Shown here piece by piece: positions 7,982 through 17,288 of a stretch of 64,000 nucleotides of DNA. The stretch is taken from NCBI RefSeq assembly GCF_002176815.1, contig NZ_CP021648.1, positions 2,984,001-3,048,000 on the forward strand, read 5' to 3'. This stretch comes from Acidovorax sp. T1 (GTDB lineage: Bacteria > Pseudomonadota > Gammaproteobacteria > Burkholderiales > Burkholderiaceae_C). The first letter of the stretch is position 1; each line of letters opens with the position of its first letter. A program made the translations under genes and the position numbers. The notes under the pieces are model-generated. The model was not told the origin of the DNA and searched no databases. It was given only the letters and a program-made list of their open reading frames with translations.

Positions 7982-10900
7982 CACGAGGGCGCCTGTTCCA
8001 GGATCTGGCCCATTGCATCGAACTGGAACTGCTTGGCCAGTTGCCGCATGGTGACTACGAACGCACTGTGGGCGGGTTGGCTGCGTTCGATGTCGTCCAG
8101 GGTGTTGAGGATGCCACGGTAGTAGCCCAGCGTCACCACCTGGGCCAAGGCCGACAGGGCAGCGGCATCAGGGTACGTGAGGGGTGCTGGCGCGGCGGTT
8201 GCGCCCGTTGGCGCAGGCGCTGCAGCGGCCTCATCTTGCAACCACTGCAAGCCAAGGCGACGTTCCAGCCAGTCCAGCAGCTCTGTGTGGCGCACGGGCT
8301 TGACGATGAAATCTTCGGGGCGGATGCCTACGTCGTTGTCCAGCGCCTTGTCGAACGCGTTGGCGGAAACAATGGCGCAATGCACGTCCGGCAACCGCAT
8401 CTGCCGCACACGTCGCAGCGTCTCCCACCCATCAATGCCCGGCATGGCCAGATCCATGAAGATCGCATGCGGCCGGTAGCCGGTGGCCAACAAATCGAGC
8501 GCATCGTGCCCGCTGGCGGCCTGGCGCAACGCAAAGCCCAGGGGTTCGAGCAGTTGCACCAGCAGCTCGCGGTCAGGCTCTTCGTTGTCTACCACCAGGA
8601 TGCGGCGGCGCTCGCCCACGTAGCCGGTACGGACCCTGGCGGGGCGCGGCAAAGCCGCCGCCCCAGCCTTGCCCAAGGCATCGGCATGCACCTCGGGCAA
8701 AAAGAGTTTGACCTGGAACACCGAGCCCACACCCGGTGTGCTGCCCACCGTCAGCTCGCCGCCCATGAGCACGGTAAGCATCTTGGCAATGGTCAGGCCC
8801 AGGCCCGCGCCGGGCGCGGCCGCAGTGCTGCCACCGCCCGATCCGCCGCGCGCAAAGGGCTCGAAGATGCGCTCGATCTCCTCGGCCGTCAGGCCCGGCC
8901 CGGTGTCCTGCACCTCGATGCGCGCCATCTCGCGCGCATAGCGCACGCGCAGCGTGACGGTGCCCTGCGCGGTGAACTTGACCGCATTGCCCAGCAGGTT
9001 GATGAGAATCTGGCGCAGGCGCTTTTCATCGGCGCGCACCACTTCAGGAATCACACCCAGCACATCGAACTGAAACGCCAGGCCCTTGGCGGCAGCCTGC
9101 AGTTCGAACAGGCTGGCCATCTCGTGCAGGCCGTCGGCAAAACGCATGGGCGTGACATCCAGCGTGAGCTTGCCCGATTCGATGCGCGCGATGTCGAGCG
9201 TGCCCTCGATGAGCGACAGCAGGTGCTCGCCACCCCGGCGGATCACATGCACCGCCTGCTTGCGGTGCGGCGGCACGCCCGCGTCCTCGCCCATCAGCTG
9301 GGCATAGCCCAGGATGGAGTTGAGCGGCGTGCGGATCTCGTGGCTGATAGAGCTGATGTAGCGGCTCTTGGCCTGGTTGGCCTGGTCGGCGGCGCGCTGC
9401 GCGGCTTCGGCCACCTGGCGCGCCTGCTCGGCCACGCTGCGGGCGGTCTGCAGGGCCTCGTCGGTCTGGCGGTGCAGTTCGATCTCGCGCACCAGCAGGC
9501 CGGTCTGGCGGTTGGATTCCTCCTGCGCCACCTGGCGGCTCTTGTGCGCCAGCACCAGCCACCAGGCCACGATGCCCGAGATGACCAGCAGCGCAAGATA
9601 TGCCTTGAGCAGGCCAGAGCGCAAGGCCACTTCGGGCGCGGCCATCACCTCGGTGTCGGTGGCCGCCTGCGCAATGGTGTTGAGTTCCTGGTGGTACAGC
9701 AGCCCCATCACCGAGGCCAGCAGTGGCGCAATCACCAGCATCAGCAGCAGGAAGTGGCCCAGGCCCGTGTCCAGGTAGCGCCACATGGCGCGCGGCAACA
9801 CCCAGCGCAGGGCAGCAGACCACTGCACCGCCATGCTGGCGTGGGGCTTGCACAGGTCACCGCAGCGCGCATCGAGCGTGCAGCACAGTGAGCAGATGGC
9901 GCCCCGGTAGGCGGGGCACTGGGCCATGTCGGGCGCTTCGTACTCGCGCTCGCAGATCACGCAGCGCTGTACGGTGTAGCGCACGTAGCTGCCCAGGTCG
10001 CCCTGCGCATTGCGGCGCAGCGGGCCGTGCAGGGGCACCGCCACCACGTCGGTCAGCGCAGCGGGTTCCGATGGGCGCGCAATGTAGTAGCGCCCCCCGG
10101 TGGCCCAGGCGATGAGCGGTGCGGTGACAAAGGCCACCGCCATCGCGATCACGGCCGAGAACGCCTGCGCCAACGGGCCGAACAACCCCAGGTGCGCGCT
10201 GATGGAAAGGATGGACGCCAGCGCCATCGAGCCCACGCCCACCGGGTTGATGTCATACAGGTGCGCGCGCTTGAACTCGATGCCCTTGGGCGACAGGCCC
10301 AGCGGCTTGTTGATGACGAGGTCGGCCACCACGGACATGATCCAGGCGATGGCGATGTTGGAGTACAACCCCAGCACTTCGCCCATGGCGCGGAACACGT
10401 TCATCTCCATCAGCATGAAGGCGATGAGCGTGTTGAACACCACCCACACCACGCGCCCCGGGTGGCTGTGCGTGAGGCGCGAAAAAAAGTTGGACCACGC
10501 GAGCGACCCCGCATAGGCATTGGTCACATTGATCTTGAGCTGCGAAATCACCACAAACAACGCCGTGGCCGCCACCGCCCAGCCGTAGTTCGGAAAGACG
10601 TATTCATAGGCGGCCAGGTACATCTGGTTCGGGTCCACCGCCCGGTCGGCCGGCACCATGTGGGTGAGCGCCAGGTAGGCCAGCAGCGCACCGCCCAGCA
10701 TCTTGAGCACCCCCAGCACCACCCAGCCCGGCCCGCCCACCAGCACGCCCAGCCACCAGCGCCCGCGCGTGGCCGGTGTGCTGGCGGGCATGAAGCGCAG
10801 GTAGTCGGCTTGCTCTCCCATCTGGGTGATGAGCGCAATGCCCACCGTGAGTGCTGCACCAAACAAGGGCAATTTGAACGTGGCACCGCGCATTGATTCA

Positions 10901-11604
10901 CCACCGTAGTGCACAACTCCAGAAAACGCACCAGGATCACGCACCAACACATAGACAAACGGCACCACCAGCATCACCAGCCACAGCGGCTGCGTCCACA
11001 CCTGCAGGCGGCTGATGGCCGACACACCGTGGGTGACCAGCGGAATCACCACAATGGCGCAGATGAGGTAGCCCCAGGTGGGCGGGATGTCGAGCGCCAG
11101 CTCCAGCGCATAGGCCATCACGGCCGCTTCGAGCGCGAAGAAGATGAAGGTGAAGCTCGCGTAGATCAGCGAAGTGAGCGTGGAGCCGATGTAACCAAAG
11201 CCCGCGCCGCGCGTGAGCAAATCCATGTCCACGCCATAGCGGGCCGCATACACGCTGATGGGCAGGCCCGCCAGGAAGATGATGAGCCCCGTGGCCACGA
11301 TGGCCCAGAAGGCGTTGATGAAGCCGTACTGCACCAGCAGCGTGGCGCCCACGGCCTCCAGGATCAGGAACGACGCGGCGCCGAACGCCGTGTTGGCCAC
11401 CCGCCATTCCGACCACTTGCGAAAGCGCTGCGGCGTGTAGCGCAGCGCGTAATCCTCCATGGTCTCGGTGGCCACCCAGCTGTTGTAGTCGCGGCGCACC
11501 TTGACGACCTGCTGGGGGGCTTGCGCATCCACATCCTGCCCCGACGGCTGCACCGGCGCAGCATCGGCGGGAGCAAGAGAAGCGGAGGAAAGTGGCATGG
11601 GCAT
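7981..11604 (-). CDS. NCS1-type transporter fused to hybrid sensor histidine kinase
   Basis: This protein of about 1207 residues has an unusual design. Residues about 1-500 form a 12-helix NCS1 nucleobase/allantoin:cation symporter domain (RKWSEWRVANTAFGAASFL; GVDMDLLTRGAGFGYIGST). About 543-582 holds eight cysteines (C-x2-C-x11-C-x7-C-x2-CC-x5-C-x3-C). Further membrane segments and a coiled coil follow. The kinase H-box is ISHEIRTPLN with His755; the ATP-binding motifs are NLLGNAVKF, DTGPGL and GAGLGL. A receiver near residues 1000-1120 has Asp1051, and about 80 residues follow it. I chose ATG 11604; an in-frame GTG at 11694 would add 30 residues lacking homology. It probably senses a transported nitrogen compound. 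The divergent urease genes suggest urea, allantoin or a pyrimidine; the ligand is inferred. Confidence 0.9.
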   Translation of the reverse strand: MPMPLSSASLAPADAAPVQPSGQDVDAQAPQQVVKVRRDYNSWVATETMEDYALRYTPQRFRKWSEWRVANTAFGAASFLILEAVGATLLVQYGFINAFWAIVATGLIIFLAGLPISVYAARYGVDMDLLTRGAGFGYIGSTLTSLIYASFTFIFFALEAAVMAYALELALDIPPTWGYLICAIVVIPLVTHGVSAISRLQVWTQPLWLVMLVVPFVYVLVRDPGAFSGVVHYGGESMRGATFKLPLFGAALTVGIALITQMGEQADYLRFMPASTPATRGRWWLGVLVGGPGWVVLGVLKMLGGALLAYLALTHMVPADRAVDPNQMYLAAYEYVFPNYGWAVAATALFVVISQLKINVTNAYAGSLAWSNFFSRLTHSHPGRVVWVVFNTLIAFMLMEMNVFRAMGEVLGLYSNIAIAWIMSVVADLVINKPLGLSPKGIEFKRAHLYDINPVGVGSMALASILSISAHLGLFGPLAQAFSAVIAMAVAFVTAPLIAWATGGRYYIARPSEPAALTDVVAVPLHGPLRRNAQGDLGSYVRYTVQRCVICEREYEAPDMAQCPAYRGAICSLCCTLDARCGDLCKPHASMAVQWSAALRWVLPRAMWRYLDTGLGHFLLLMLVIAPLLASVMGLLYHQELNTIAQAATDTEVMAAPEVALRSGLLKAYLALLVISGIVAWWLVLAHKSRQVAQEESNRQTGLLVREIELHRQTDEALQTARSVAEQARQVAEAAQRAADQANQAKSRYISSISHEIRTPLNSILGYAQLMGEDAGVPPHRKQAVHVIRRGGEHLLSLIEGTLDIARIESGKLTLDVTPMRFADGLHEMASLFELQAAAKGLAFQFDVLGVIPEVVRADEKRLRQILINLLGNAVKFTAQGTVTLRVRYAREMARIEVQDTGPGLTAEEIERIFEPFARGGSGGGSTAAAPGAGLGLTIAKMLTVLMGGELTVGSTPGVGSVFQVKLFLPEVHADALGKAGAAALPRPARVRTGYVGERRRILVVDNEEPDRELLVQLLEPLGFALRQAASGHDALDLLATGYRPHAIFMDLAMPGIDGWETLRRVRQMRLPDVHCAIVSANAFDKALDNDVGIRPEDFIVKPVRHTELLDWLERRLGLQWLQDEAAAAPAPTGATAAPAPLTYPDAAALSALAQVVTLGYYRGILNTLDDIERSQPAHSAFVVTMRQLAKQFQFDAMGQILEQAPS

Positions 11605-11745
11605 GGAATGACAGCAAGCACTGCAGGTGCAGTTTCCATGCCACGGCCGCCCCAGCGAGCACAGCCCCTGCGCCAGATGACGTATGGCGGGCACGGGGCT
11701 TGCTGCCTATGATGAATCCGCTGCCACCAGATCACCCGGTACACC

Positions 11746-11892
11746 ATGAAACTCACCCCTCGTGTTCGACCGCCTCGGCGGTCGCGCGAGCCATTGACCC
11801 CAGCATTGAGTGAAACGAAATGGAACTGACTCCTCGCGTTCGGCCGCACAGCGGTCGCGCGAGCCATTGACCCCAGCATTGAGTGAAACGAA
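11746..11892 (+). repeat. Two abortive tandem copies of the ureA start region
   Basis: Two units, 11746-11819 (74 bases) and 11820-11892 (73 bases), each begin like ureA (ATGAAACTCACCCCTCG and ATGGAACTGACTCCTCGC) and then diverge into GGTCGCGCGAGCCATTGACC and AGCATTGAGTGAAACGAA. The true ureA at 11893 begins with the same 18 bases. The copies stop in frame after 27 and 16 codons. The array therefore looks like slippage or recombination at the 5' end of ureA that also duplicated its leader. Confidence 0.88.
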
Positions 11893-12195
11893 ATGGAACT
11901 GACTCCTCGCGAAAAAGACAAGCTGCTGATCTTCACCGCCGCCCTGCTGGCCGAGCGCCGCAAGGCCCGGGGCCTCAAGCTCAACTACCCCGAGGCCATG
12001 GCCCTGATCAGCGCCGCCGTGATGGAAGGTGCCCGCGACGGCAAGACCGTGGCGCAACTCATGAGCGAAGGCCGCACCGTGCTGACCCGCGCCGATGTGA
12101 TGGACGGCATCGCCGAAATGATTCCGGACATCCAGGTGGAGGCCACCTTCCCTGACGGCACCAAGCTCGTCACCGTGCATCAGCCGATCGTTTGA
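11893..12195 (+). CDS. ureA: Urease gamma subunit
   Basis: This is the complete 100-residue gamma subunit ([19 protein letters not shown]; family length 100). It assembles with UreB and UreC into the nickel enzyme that hydrolyses urea to ammonia and carbon dioxide. Most homologues begin MKLTPRE; the abortive copy at 11746 retains that Lys codon, so the present second codon (Glu) may be a by-product of the duplication. No strong ribosome-binding site is visible; the leader is GAGTGAAACGAA. It is the first gene of the urease run. No ureD precedes it, which is unusual. Confidence 0.97.
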   Translation: MELTPREKDKLLIFTAALLAERRKARGLKLNYPEAMALISAAVMEGARDGKTVAQLMSEGRTVLTRADVMDGIAEMIPDIQVEATFPDGTKLVTVHQPIV

Positions 12196-12229
12196 CCCCC
12201 TCTTCCCCCTTTCTCTCTGTGGAGCCCCC

Positions 12230-12844
12230 ATGCGCATCGCACACACACACCGCCACACAGTCGCTCTTATTTTTATAGCAATCAGCGCAGTATCCACAAG
12301 CGCTATCGCCCATACAGGGGCTGAATCCCACATCCACCACAGTTTTCTGAGCGGTTTTGCCCACCCGCTCTTTGGCCTGGACCACCTGGCCGCCATGGTG
12401 GCCGTGGGCCTGTGGAGCGCCCTGGCCGCACGCAGCGCCGGGCGCGATCTGCTGTGGGGCCCCGTGGGTTTTGCAGCCATGCTGCTGGCGGGCGCCGTGC
12501 TGGGGTTGCAGGGCGTGGCACTGCCTGCGGTAGAGCCGATGATTGCCGCGTCGCTGCTGGTCACCGGCCTGCTCGTGTGGTCGCGCCTTCGCGTGCCCGG
12601 CCTCGTGGCCGCGCTGGGCGTGGGGGTGTTTGCGGTGTTCCACGGCGTGGCCCACGGCCACGAGCTGGCGGGCAGCGACAGCGCCTGGCAAACCCTGGCG
12701 GGGATGCTGACGGCCACCGTGCTGCTGCACAGCGCAGGCCTGGCGGCTGGCTGGGCCCTGCGCCACCGCCATGTGTGGCTGGCACGCGCAGCCGGCGCTG
12801 GCGTGGCCGCGTTCGGCGGTGCGCTGCTGGCGCAAATGGCCTGA
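12230..12844 (+). CDS. ureJ: HupE/UreJ-type nickel permease
   Basis: The 204-residue HupE/UreJ protein has a signal-like N terminus, the metal-site motif [16 protein letters not shown] near residue 44, the second motif FHGVAHGHE and about six membrane helices. The family imports nickel, and ureJ is commonly inserted between ureA and ureB in this group of bacteria. Residues about 13-27 ([15 protein letters not shown]), which form the hydrophobic part of the signal sequence, appear to be encoded by a diverged copy of the dispersed repeat. Gaps of 34 and 26 bases to ureA and ureB fit an operon. Confidence 0.93.
   Translation: MRIAHTHRHTVALIFIAISAVSTSAIAHTGAESHIHHSFLSGFAHPLFGLDHLAAMVAVGLWSALAARSAGRDLLWGPVGFAAMLLAGAVLGLQGVALPAVEPMIAASLLVTGLLVWSRLRVPGLVAALGVGVFAVFHGVAHGHELAGSDSAWQTLAGMLTATVLLHSAGLAAGWALRHRHVWLARAAGAGVAAFGGALLAQMA
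12267..12310 (-). repeat. Diverged dispersed element in the ureJ signal sequence
   Basis: TTTTTATAGCAATCAGCGC followed by ATCCACAAGCGCTATCGCC aligns with the reverse form of the dispersed element (TTTTGATAGCTGCTAGCGC, ATCCATCAAGCGCTAGAGGCC). Several mismatches remain, so the assignment is weaker than for the other copies. If correct, the element supplies the hydrophobic core of the UreJ signal peptide. Confidence 0.55.
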
Positions 12845-12870
12845 ACCCGTCTGCCCACCAGGAGCACGCA

Positions 12871-13176
12871 ATGATCCCAGGCGAACTCTTCACCGAACCC
12901 GGCGAACACCCGCTCAACACCGGCCGCCGCACGCTGACCTTGGTGGTGCGCAACACCGGCGACCGCCCCATCCAGGTGGGATCGCACTACCACTTTGCCG
13001 AGACCAACAACGCCCTGGGCTTTGACCGCGCCGCCGCGCGCGGCATGCGGCTGAACATTGCATCGGGCACCGCCGTGCGTTTTGAGCCCGGCCAGCAGCG
13101 CACGGTAGAGCTGGTGGACTACGCGGGCGAGCGCCGCGTGTATGGCTTTCAGGGCCTGACGCAGGGCGCACTGTAG
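12871..13176 (+). CDS. ureB: Urease beta subunit
   Basis: The 101-residue beta subunit of urease starts at ATG 12871, where MIPGELF begins the conserved family start; the frame remains open upstream without homology. Conserved signatures include [17 protein letters not shown] and LDYAGERR-like [12 protein letters not shown] near the end. It is structural, contributing to the trimer that houses the UreC nickel site. A GGAG lies 7 bases upstream of the start. The 92-base gap to ureC is filled by a copy of the dispersed repeat. Confidence 0.97.
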   Translation: MIPGELFTEPGEHPLNTGRRTLTLVVRNTGDRPIQVGSHYHFAETNNALGFDRAAARGMRLNIASGTAVRFEPGQQRTVELVDYAGERRVYGFQGLTQGAL

Positions 13177-13177
13177 A

Positions 13178-13243
13178 AATTTCAAGCCAAAACAGCCTCT
13201 AGCGCTTGATGGATAAGCGCTAGCAGCTATCAAAAATATAGTT
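13178..13243 (+). repeat. Dispersed palindromic element, reference copy
   Basis: This is one of the best-preserved copies. TAGCGCTT (13200-13207) and AAGCGCTA (13215-13222) form a perfect 8-base inverted repeat with a 7-base loop, followed by GCAGCTATCAA. It begins just after the ureB stop and ends 25 bases before ureC, so it is transcribed within the urease operon. Confidence 0.92.
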
Positions 13244-13268
13244 ACCAGTTCTCGCGGAGTACCCCACC

Positions 13269-15014
13269 ATGGCAACCATTGGACGACGCGCCTACGCCGA
13301 AATGTTCGGCCCCACCGTGGGCGACCGGCTGCGCCTGGCCGACACCGAACTCATCCTGGAGGTCGAGGCCGACTACACGCTGCGCGCTGGCAGCTACGGT
13401 GAAGAGGTAAAGTTTGGCGGCGGCAAGACCATTCGCGACGGCATGGCGCAGTCGCAACGCAGCAATGCGCAAGGTGCAGTCGATACGGTGTTGACCAACG
13501 CCCTGGTGGTGGACCACACCGGCATCTTCAAGGCCGACATTGGCCTCAAGGCAGGCCGCATCGCAGCCATCGGCAAGGCGGGCAACCCCGACGTGCAGCC
13601 CGGCGTGGACATCATCATCGGCCCCGGCACCGAGGTCATCAGCTGCGAGGGCAACATCGTCACCGCAGGCGGCATCGACAGCCACATCCACTTCATCTGC
13701 CCGCAGCAGATCGAAGAAGCCCTGGCCAGCGGCGTGACCACCATGCTGGGCGGCGGCACCGGCCCCGCCACGGGCACGCTGGCCACCACCTGCACGTCGG
13801 GCCCCTTCAACCTGGAGCGCATGCTGCAGGCCGCCGACGCCTTCCCGATGAACCTGGGCTTTTTGGGCAAGGGCAACGCCAGCCTGCCCGATGCGCTGCA
13901 CGAGCAGATCAACGCGGGCGCCATTGGCCTCAAGCTCCACGAAGACTGGGGCACCACGCCCTCGGCCATCAGCAACTGCCTGGACGTGGCGGACGAGACC
14001 GACACGCAGGTCGCCATCCACAGCGACACGCTCAACGAATCGGGCTTTGTAGAGAACACCATCGCCGCCGTGGGCGGGCGCGGCATCTGCGCCTTCCACA
14101 CCGAGGGTGCGGGCGGCGGCCACGCGCCCGACATCCTGCGCGTGGTGGGTGAAGACAACTTCTTGCCCAGCTCCACCAACCCCACCATGCCCTACACGCA
14201 CAACACGCTGGACGAGCATGTGGACATGCTCATGGTGTGCCACCACCTCGATGCGAGCATTGCCGAGGACCTGGCCTTTGCCGAAAGCCGCATCCGCAAG
14301 GAGACCATTGCCGCCGAAGACATCCTGCACGACCTGGGTGCCATCAGCATGATGAGCAGCGACAGCCAGGCCATGGGCCGGGTGGGCGAGGTCATCCTGC
14401 GCACCTGGCAAACGGCGCACAAGATGAAGGTGCAGCGCGGCTGGCTGGCCCCCACCGCCGGCCGCGATGAGCTGGCCGAAATCCTGCAGCGCAACGACAA
14501 CTTCCGCATCAAGCGCTACGTGGCCAAGTACACCATCAACCCCGCCATTGCCCACGGCATCAGCCACGAGGTCGGTTCGCTCGAAGTGGGCAAGTGGGCC
14601 GACATCGTGATCTGGAAGCCCGCCTTCTTTGGCGTGAAACCCGCGCTCATCTTGAAGGGCGGGCTGATCGCCATGGCCGCGATGGGCGACCCGAATGCCT
14701 CCATCCCCACACCGCAGCCGGTGCACTACCGGCCCATGTTTGGCGCATTTGGCGGGGCCGTGGCCAAGACCTCGCTCACCTTTGTCTCGCAGGCGGGCCT
14801 GAACGCTGGCATTGGCGAGCGCTTTGGCCTGCGCAAAACCTTGAGCGCCGTGCACAACATCCGCGGCATCCGCAAGCGCGACATGGTGCACAACAGCTAC
14901 ACACCCAAGATGGAAGTGGACGCGCAAACCTACACCGTGCGCGCAGATGGACAATTGCTCACCTGCGAGCCCGCCACGGTGTTGCCGATGGCGCAGCGCT
15001 ATTTCCTTTTCTGA
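13269..15014 (+). CDS. ureC: Urease alpha (catalytic) subunit
   Basis: The 581-residue catalytic subunit carries a complete dinickel centre. His139 and His141 lie in DSHIHF, the carbamylated Lys222 in GLKLHEDWG, followed by His224, and catalytic His325 in MVCHHLD. By the constant five-residue offset from the Klebsiella enzyme, the remaining ligands are expected at His251, His277 and Asp365; Asp365 falls in [12 protein letters not shown]. It hydrolyses urea in the cytoplasm. Length and residues suggest an active enzyme, provided nickel insertion is supported by an UreD encoded elsewhere. Confidence 0.99.
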   Translation: MATIGRRAYAEMFGPTVGDRLRLADTELILEVEADYTLRAGSYGEEVKFGGGKTIRDGMAQSQRSNAQGAVDTVLTNALVVDHTGIFKADIGLKAGRIAAIGKAGNPDVQPGVDIIIGPGTEVISCEGNIVTAGGIDSHIHFICPQQIEEALASGVTTMLGGGTGPATGTLATTCTSGPFNLERMLQAADAFPMNLGFLGKGNASLPDALHEQINAGAIGLKLHEDWGTTPSAISNCLDVADETDTQVAIHSDTLNESGFVENTIAAVGGRGICAFHTEGAGGGHAPDILRVVGEDNFLPSSTNPTMPYTHNTLDEHVDMLMVCHHLDASIAEDLAFAESRIRKETIAAEDILHDLGAISMMSSDSQAMGRVGEVILRTWQTAHKMKVQRGWLAPTAGRDELAEILQRNDNFRIKRYVAKYTINPAIAHGISHEVGSLEVGKWADIVIWKPAFFGVKPALILKGGLIAMAAMGDPNASIPTPQPVHYRPMFGAFGGAVAKTSLTFVSQAGLNAGIGERFGLRKTLSAVHNIRGIRKRDMVHNSYTPKMEVDAQTYTVRADGQLLTCEPATVLPMAQRYFLF

Positions 15015-15022
15015 CCCCATCG

Positions 15023-15667
15023 ATGATCCAGATCTCCAAACTCATCCCCCAAGGCCAAGGCCTTGCGCCTGTGCTACTCAAGCGCGCCACCACCATCGAG
15101 CTGGACTGGGACGTGCGCCAGAAAAGCCGTTTTGCCGCTACGGATTCGGCCGGGCGTGAGCTGGGCGTGTTTCTGCCACGCGGCACGCTGGTGCGCGGCG
15201 GCGATGTGCTGGTGGCCGAAGACGGCTCTCTGGTGCGCGTGCTGGCCGCGCCGCAGCCGGTGCAGGTCATCACGCACTGCGCCCATCACGGCACGCCGTT
15301 TGACCTGACGCGCGCCGCCTACCACCTGGGCAACCGGCATGTGCCCATCGAGCTGCAGCCCGACCACCTCAAGATCGAGCCCGACCATGTGCTGGCCGAC
15401 ATGCTGCGCGCCATGCACCTGATCGTGACCGAGCAAAACCTGCCGTTTGAGCCCGAAGGCGGTGCCTATGCGGCGGGCCACGGCGGGGGCCATAGTCACA
15501 GCCATGGTCACGGCCATTCCCATGACCACGCGCACGATCATGACCACGGACATGCCCACACCGATGCACCGGCTGCGACCGAGCCCCCCGCCCGTGGCCG
15601 CACCGTGTCCATCCCCGTGGTCGCCCAGGGCCATGTGCACGGCCCGCACTGCAACCACGACCACTGA
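15023..15667 (+). CDS. ureE: Urease accessory nickel carrier UreE
   Basis: The 214-residue UreE homodimer subunit delivers nickel to the apourease-UreF-UreG complex. The N-terminal domain (about 1-75) and the metal-binding domain with THCAHHGTPFDLTRAAYHLGNRH are followed by a His/Asp-rich tail from about residue 152 (HSHSHGHGHSHDHAHDHDHG) ending HGPHCNHDH. The long histidine tail suggests nickel storage as well as delivery, as known for some UreE proteins. The start at ATG 15023 is 8 bases after the ureC stop. Confidence 0.95.
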   Translation: MIQISKLIPQGQGLAPVLLKRATTIELDWDVRQKSRFAATDSAGRELGVFLPRGTLVRGGDVLVAEDGSLVRVLAAPQPVQVITHCAHHGTPFDLTRAAYHLGNRHVPIELQPDHLKIEPDHVLADMLRAMHLIVTEQNLPFEPEGGAYAAGHGGGHSHSHGHGHSHDHAHDHDHGHAHTDAPAATEPPARGRTVSIPVVAQGHVHGPHCNHDH

Positions 15668-15702
15668 GCAGGCAATGAGCCGCCCGCAACGCAACCCCCT
15701 CT

Positions 15703-15728
15703 CCGTTCGGGCTGAGCCTGTCGAAGCC
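15703..15728 (+). repeat. Single arm of the REP-like repeat
   Basis: CCGTTCGGGCTGAGC and CTGTCGAAGCC match the left arm of the inverted repeat at 539-597 almost exactly. The second arm is missing here. It lies in the 124-base gap between ureE and ureF, which holds no gene I can support. Confidence 0.75.
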
Positions 15729-15791
15729 AAGGCACGCTGCATGCCCCACCTGCGCCCCCACCCCCAGCCACTGGGCTGACCCACCACCACC

Positions 15792-16502
15792 ATGCGCGCC
15801 GACCGCCCCACGCCCCTGCCCGCCGCCAGCTTCTTGCAGCTGATGTGGCTCGCCTCACCCGCGCTGCCGGTGGGCGGTTTTTCGTATTCCGAGGGGCTGG
15901 AAAGCGCCGTCGAATACGCTGGCATCGACAGCGAGGCCGCGGTGGCCAACTGGCTGCTGGACCAGCTGCACATTGCCCAGGCGCGCGGCGACATGGCGCT
16001 GATCACCAAGGCCGTGGGCGCCTGGCGCCGCGCCGACTGGGATCGTGTGCGCGAGCTCAACGACTGGGTGCTGCACACCCGCGAAACCAGCGAGCTGCGG
16101 CTGCAAACCGAGCAGATGGGCCGCTCCATGGCCGACTGGCTGCGCAACCAGCACCAGGGCGATGCACAACGGATGCCCGCCGTGCGCCACCTGGCCGCCC
16201 TGCCCCCCACCTACCCCGTGGCGTATGCACTGGCCGCGTCCATCACCCAGGCCAGCGTGCGCGATGTGCTGCTGGCCTACGCCTTTGGCTGGGCCGAAAA
16301 CATGGTGCAGGCCGCCCTCAAATCGATGCAGCTGGGCCAGAGCGCCGGCCAGCGCATCCTCGCCCGCCTGGCCGAAGCCATCCCCGCTGCCGCCGACCAC
16401 GCCATCGGCCTGATGGACAGCGAGCGCCAGGCTTTCTCACCCATGCTGGCCATACTCAGCAGCCAGCACGAAGTCCAATATTCAAGGCTTTTTCGCTCCT
16501 AG
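15792..16502 (+). CDS. ureF: Urease accessory protein UreF
   Basis: The 236-residue helical chaperone UreF links UreD, UreG and apourease during GTP-dependent nickel insertion. The signature [18 protein letters not shown] lies near residues 20-40, and [13 protein letters not shown] follows later. The last residues (VQYSRLFRS) and the stop codon are read from the edge of a dispersed-repeat copy that starts around 16473, so the native C terminus may have been replaced by repeat-encoded residues. Family members often end near [14 protein letters not shown], so the effect may be only the stop. Confidence 0.95.
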   Translation: MRADRPTPLPAASFLQLMWLASPALPVGGFSYSEGLESAVEYAGIDSEAAVANWLLDQLHIAQARGDMALITKAVGAWRRADWDRVRELNDWVLHTRETSELRLQTEQMGRSMADWLRNQHQGDAQRMPAVRHLAALPPTYPVAYALAASITQASVRDVLLAYAFGWAENMVQAALKSMQLGQSAGQRILARLAEAIPAAADHAIGLMDSERQAFSPMLAILSSQHEVQYSRLFRS

Positions 16503-16546
16503 CGCACGCACCGCCTGCGCAAGCAGCTATTGATTTAATAGTAACA
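16473..16546 (+). repeat. Dispersed element overlapping the ureF 3' end
   Basis: TCCAATATTCAAGGC, CTCCTAGCGC, CTGCGCAAGCAGCTATTGAT and TTAATAGTAAC follow the element in order, with the central inverted repeat changed. It covers the last codons and stop of ureF and fills the gap to ureG. Confidence 0.75.
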
Positions 16547-16552
16547 AACGCC

Positions 16553-17242
<690 letters not shown>

Positions 17243-17263
17243 CCATCAGGCCCAAGCGACTCC

Positions 17264-17279
17264 GGCAGGGCACCCTGCC
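17264..17279. terminator. Possible hairpin between convergent genes
   Basis: A perfect 7-base inverted repeat, GGCAGGG CA CCCTGCC, lies between the converging ureG and M48 genes. There is no thymidine run on either side, so it is at best a weak or Rho-assisted terminator. Confidence 0.3.
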
Positions 17280-17288
17280 AAGCGAGAT

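Noticed and set aside
11605..11694. Thirty-codon N-terminal extension of the transporter-kinase from a GTG at 11694.
   Set aside because: The extension has no homology or transmembrane character, and two ATG codons (11604, 11598) precede the conserved part.
15675..15779. Small open frame between ureE and ureF.
   Set aside because: Most of it is the REP-like repeat arm and proline-rich low-complexity sequence; no ribosome site or family match.
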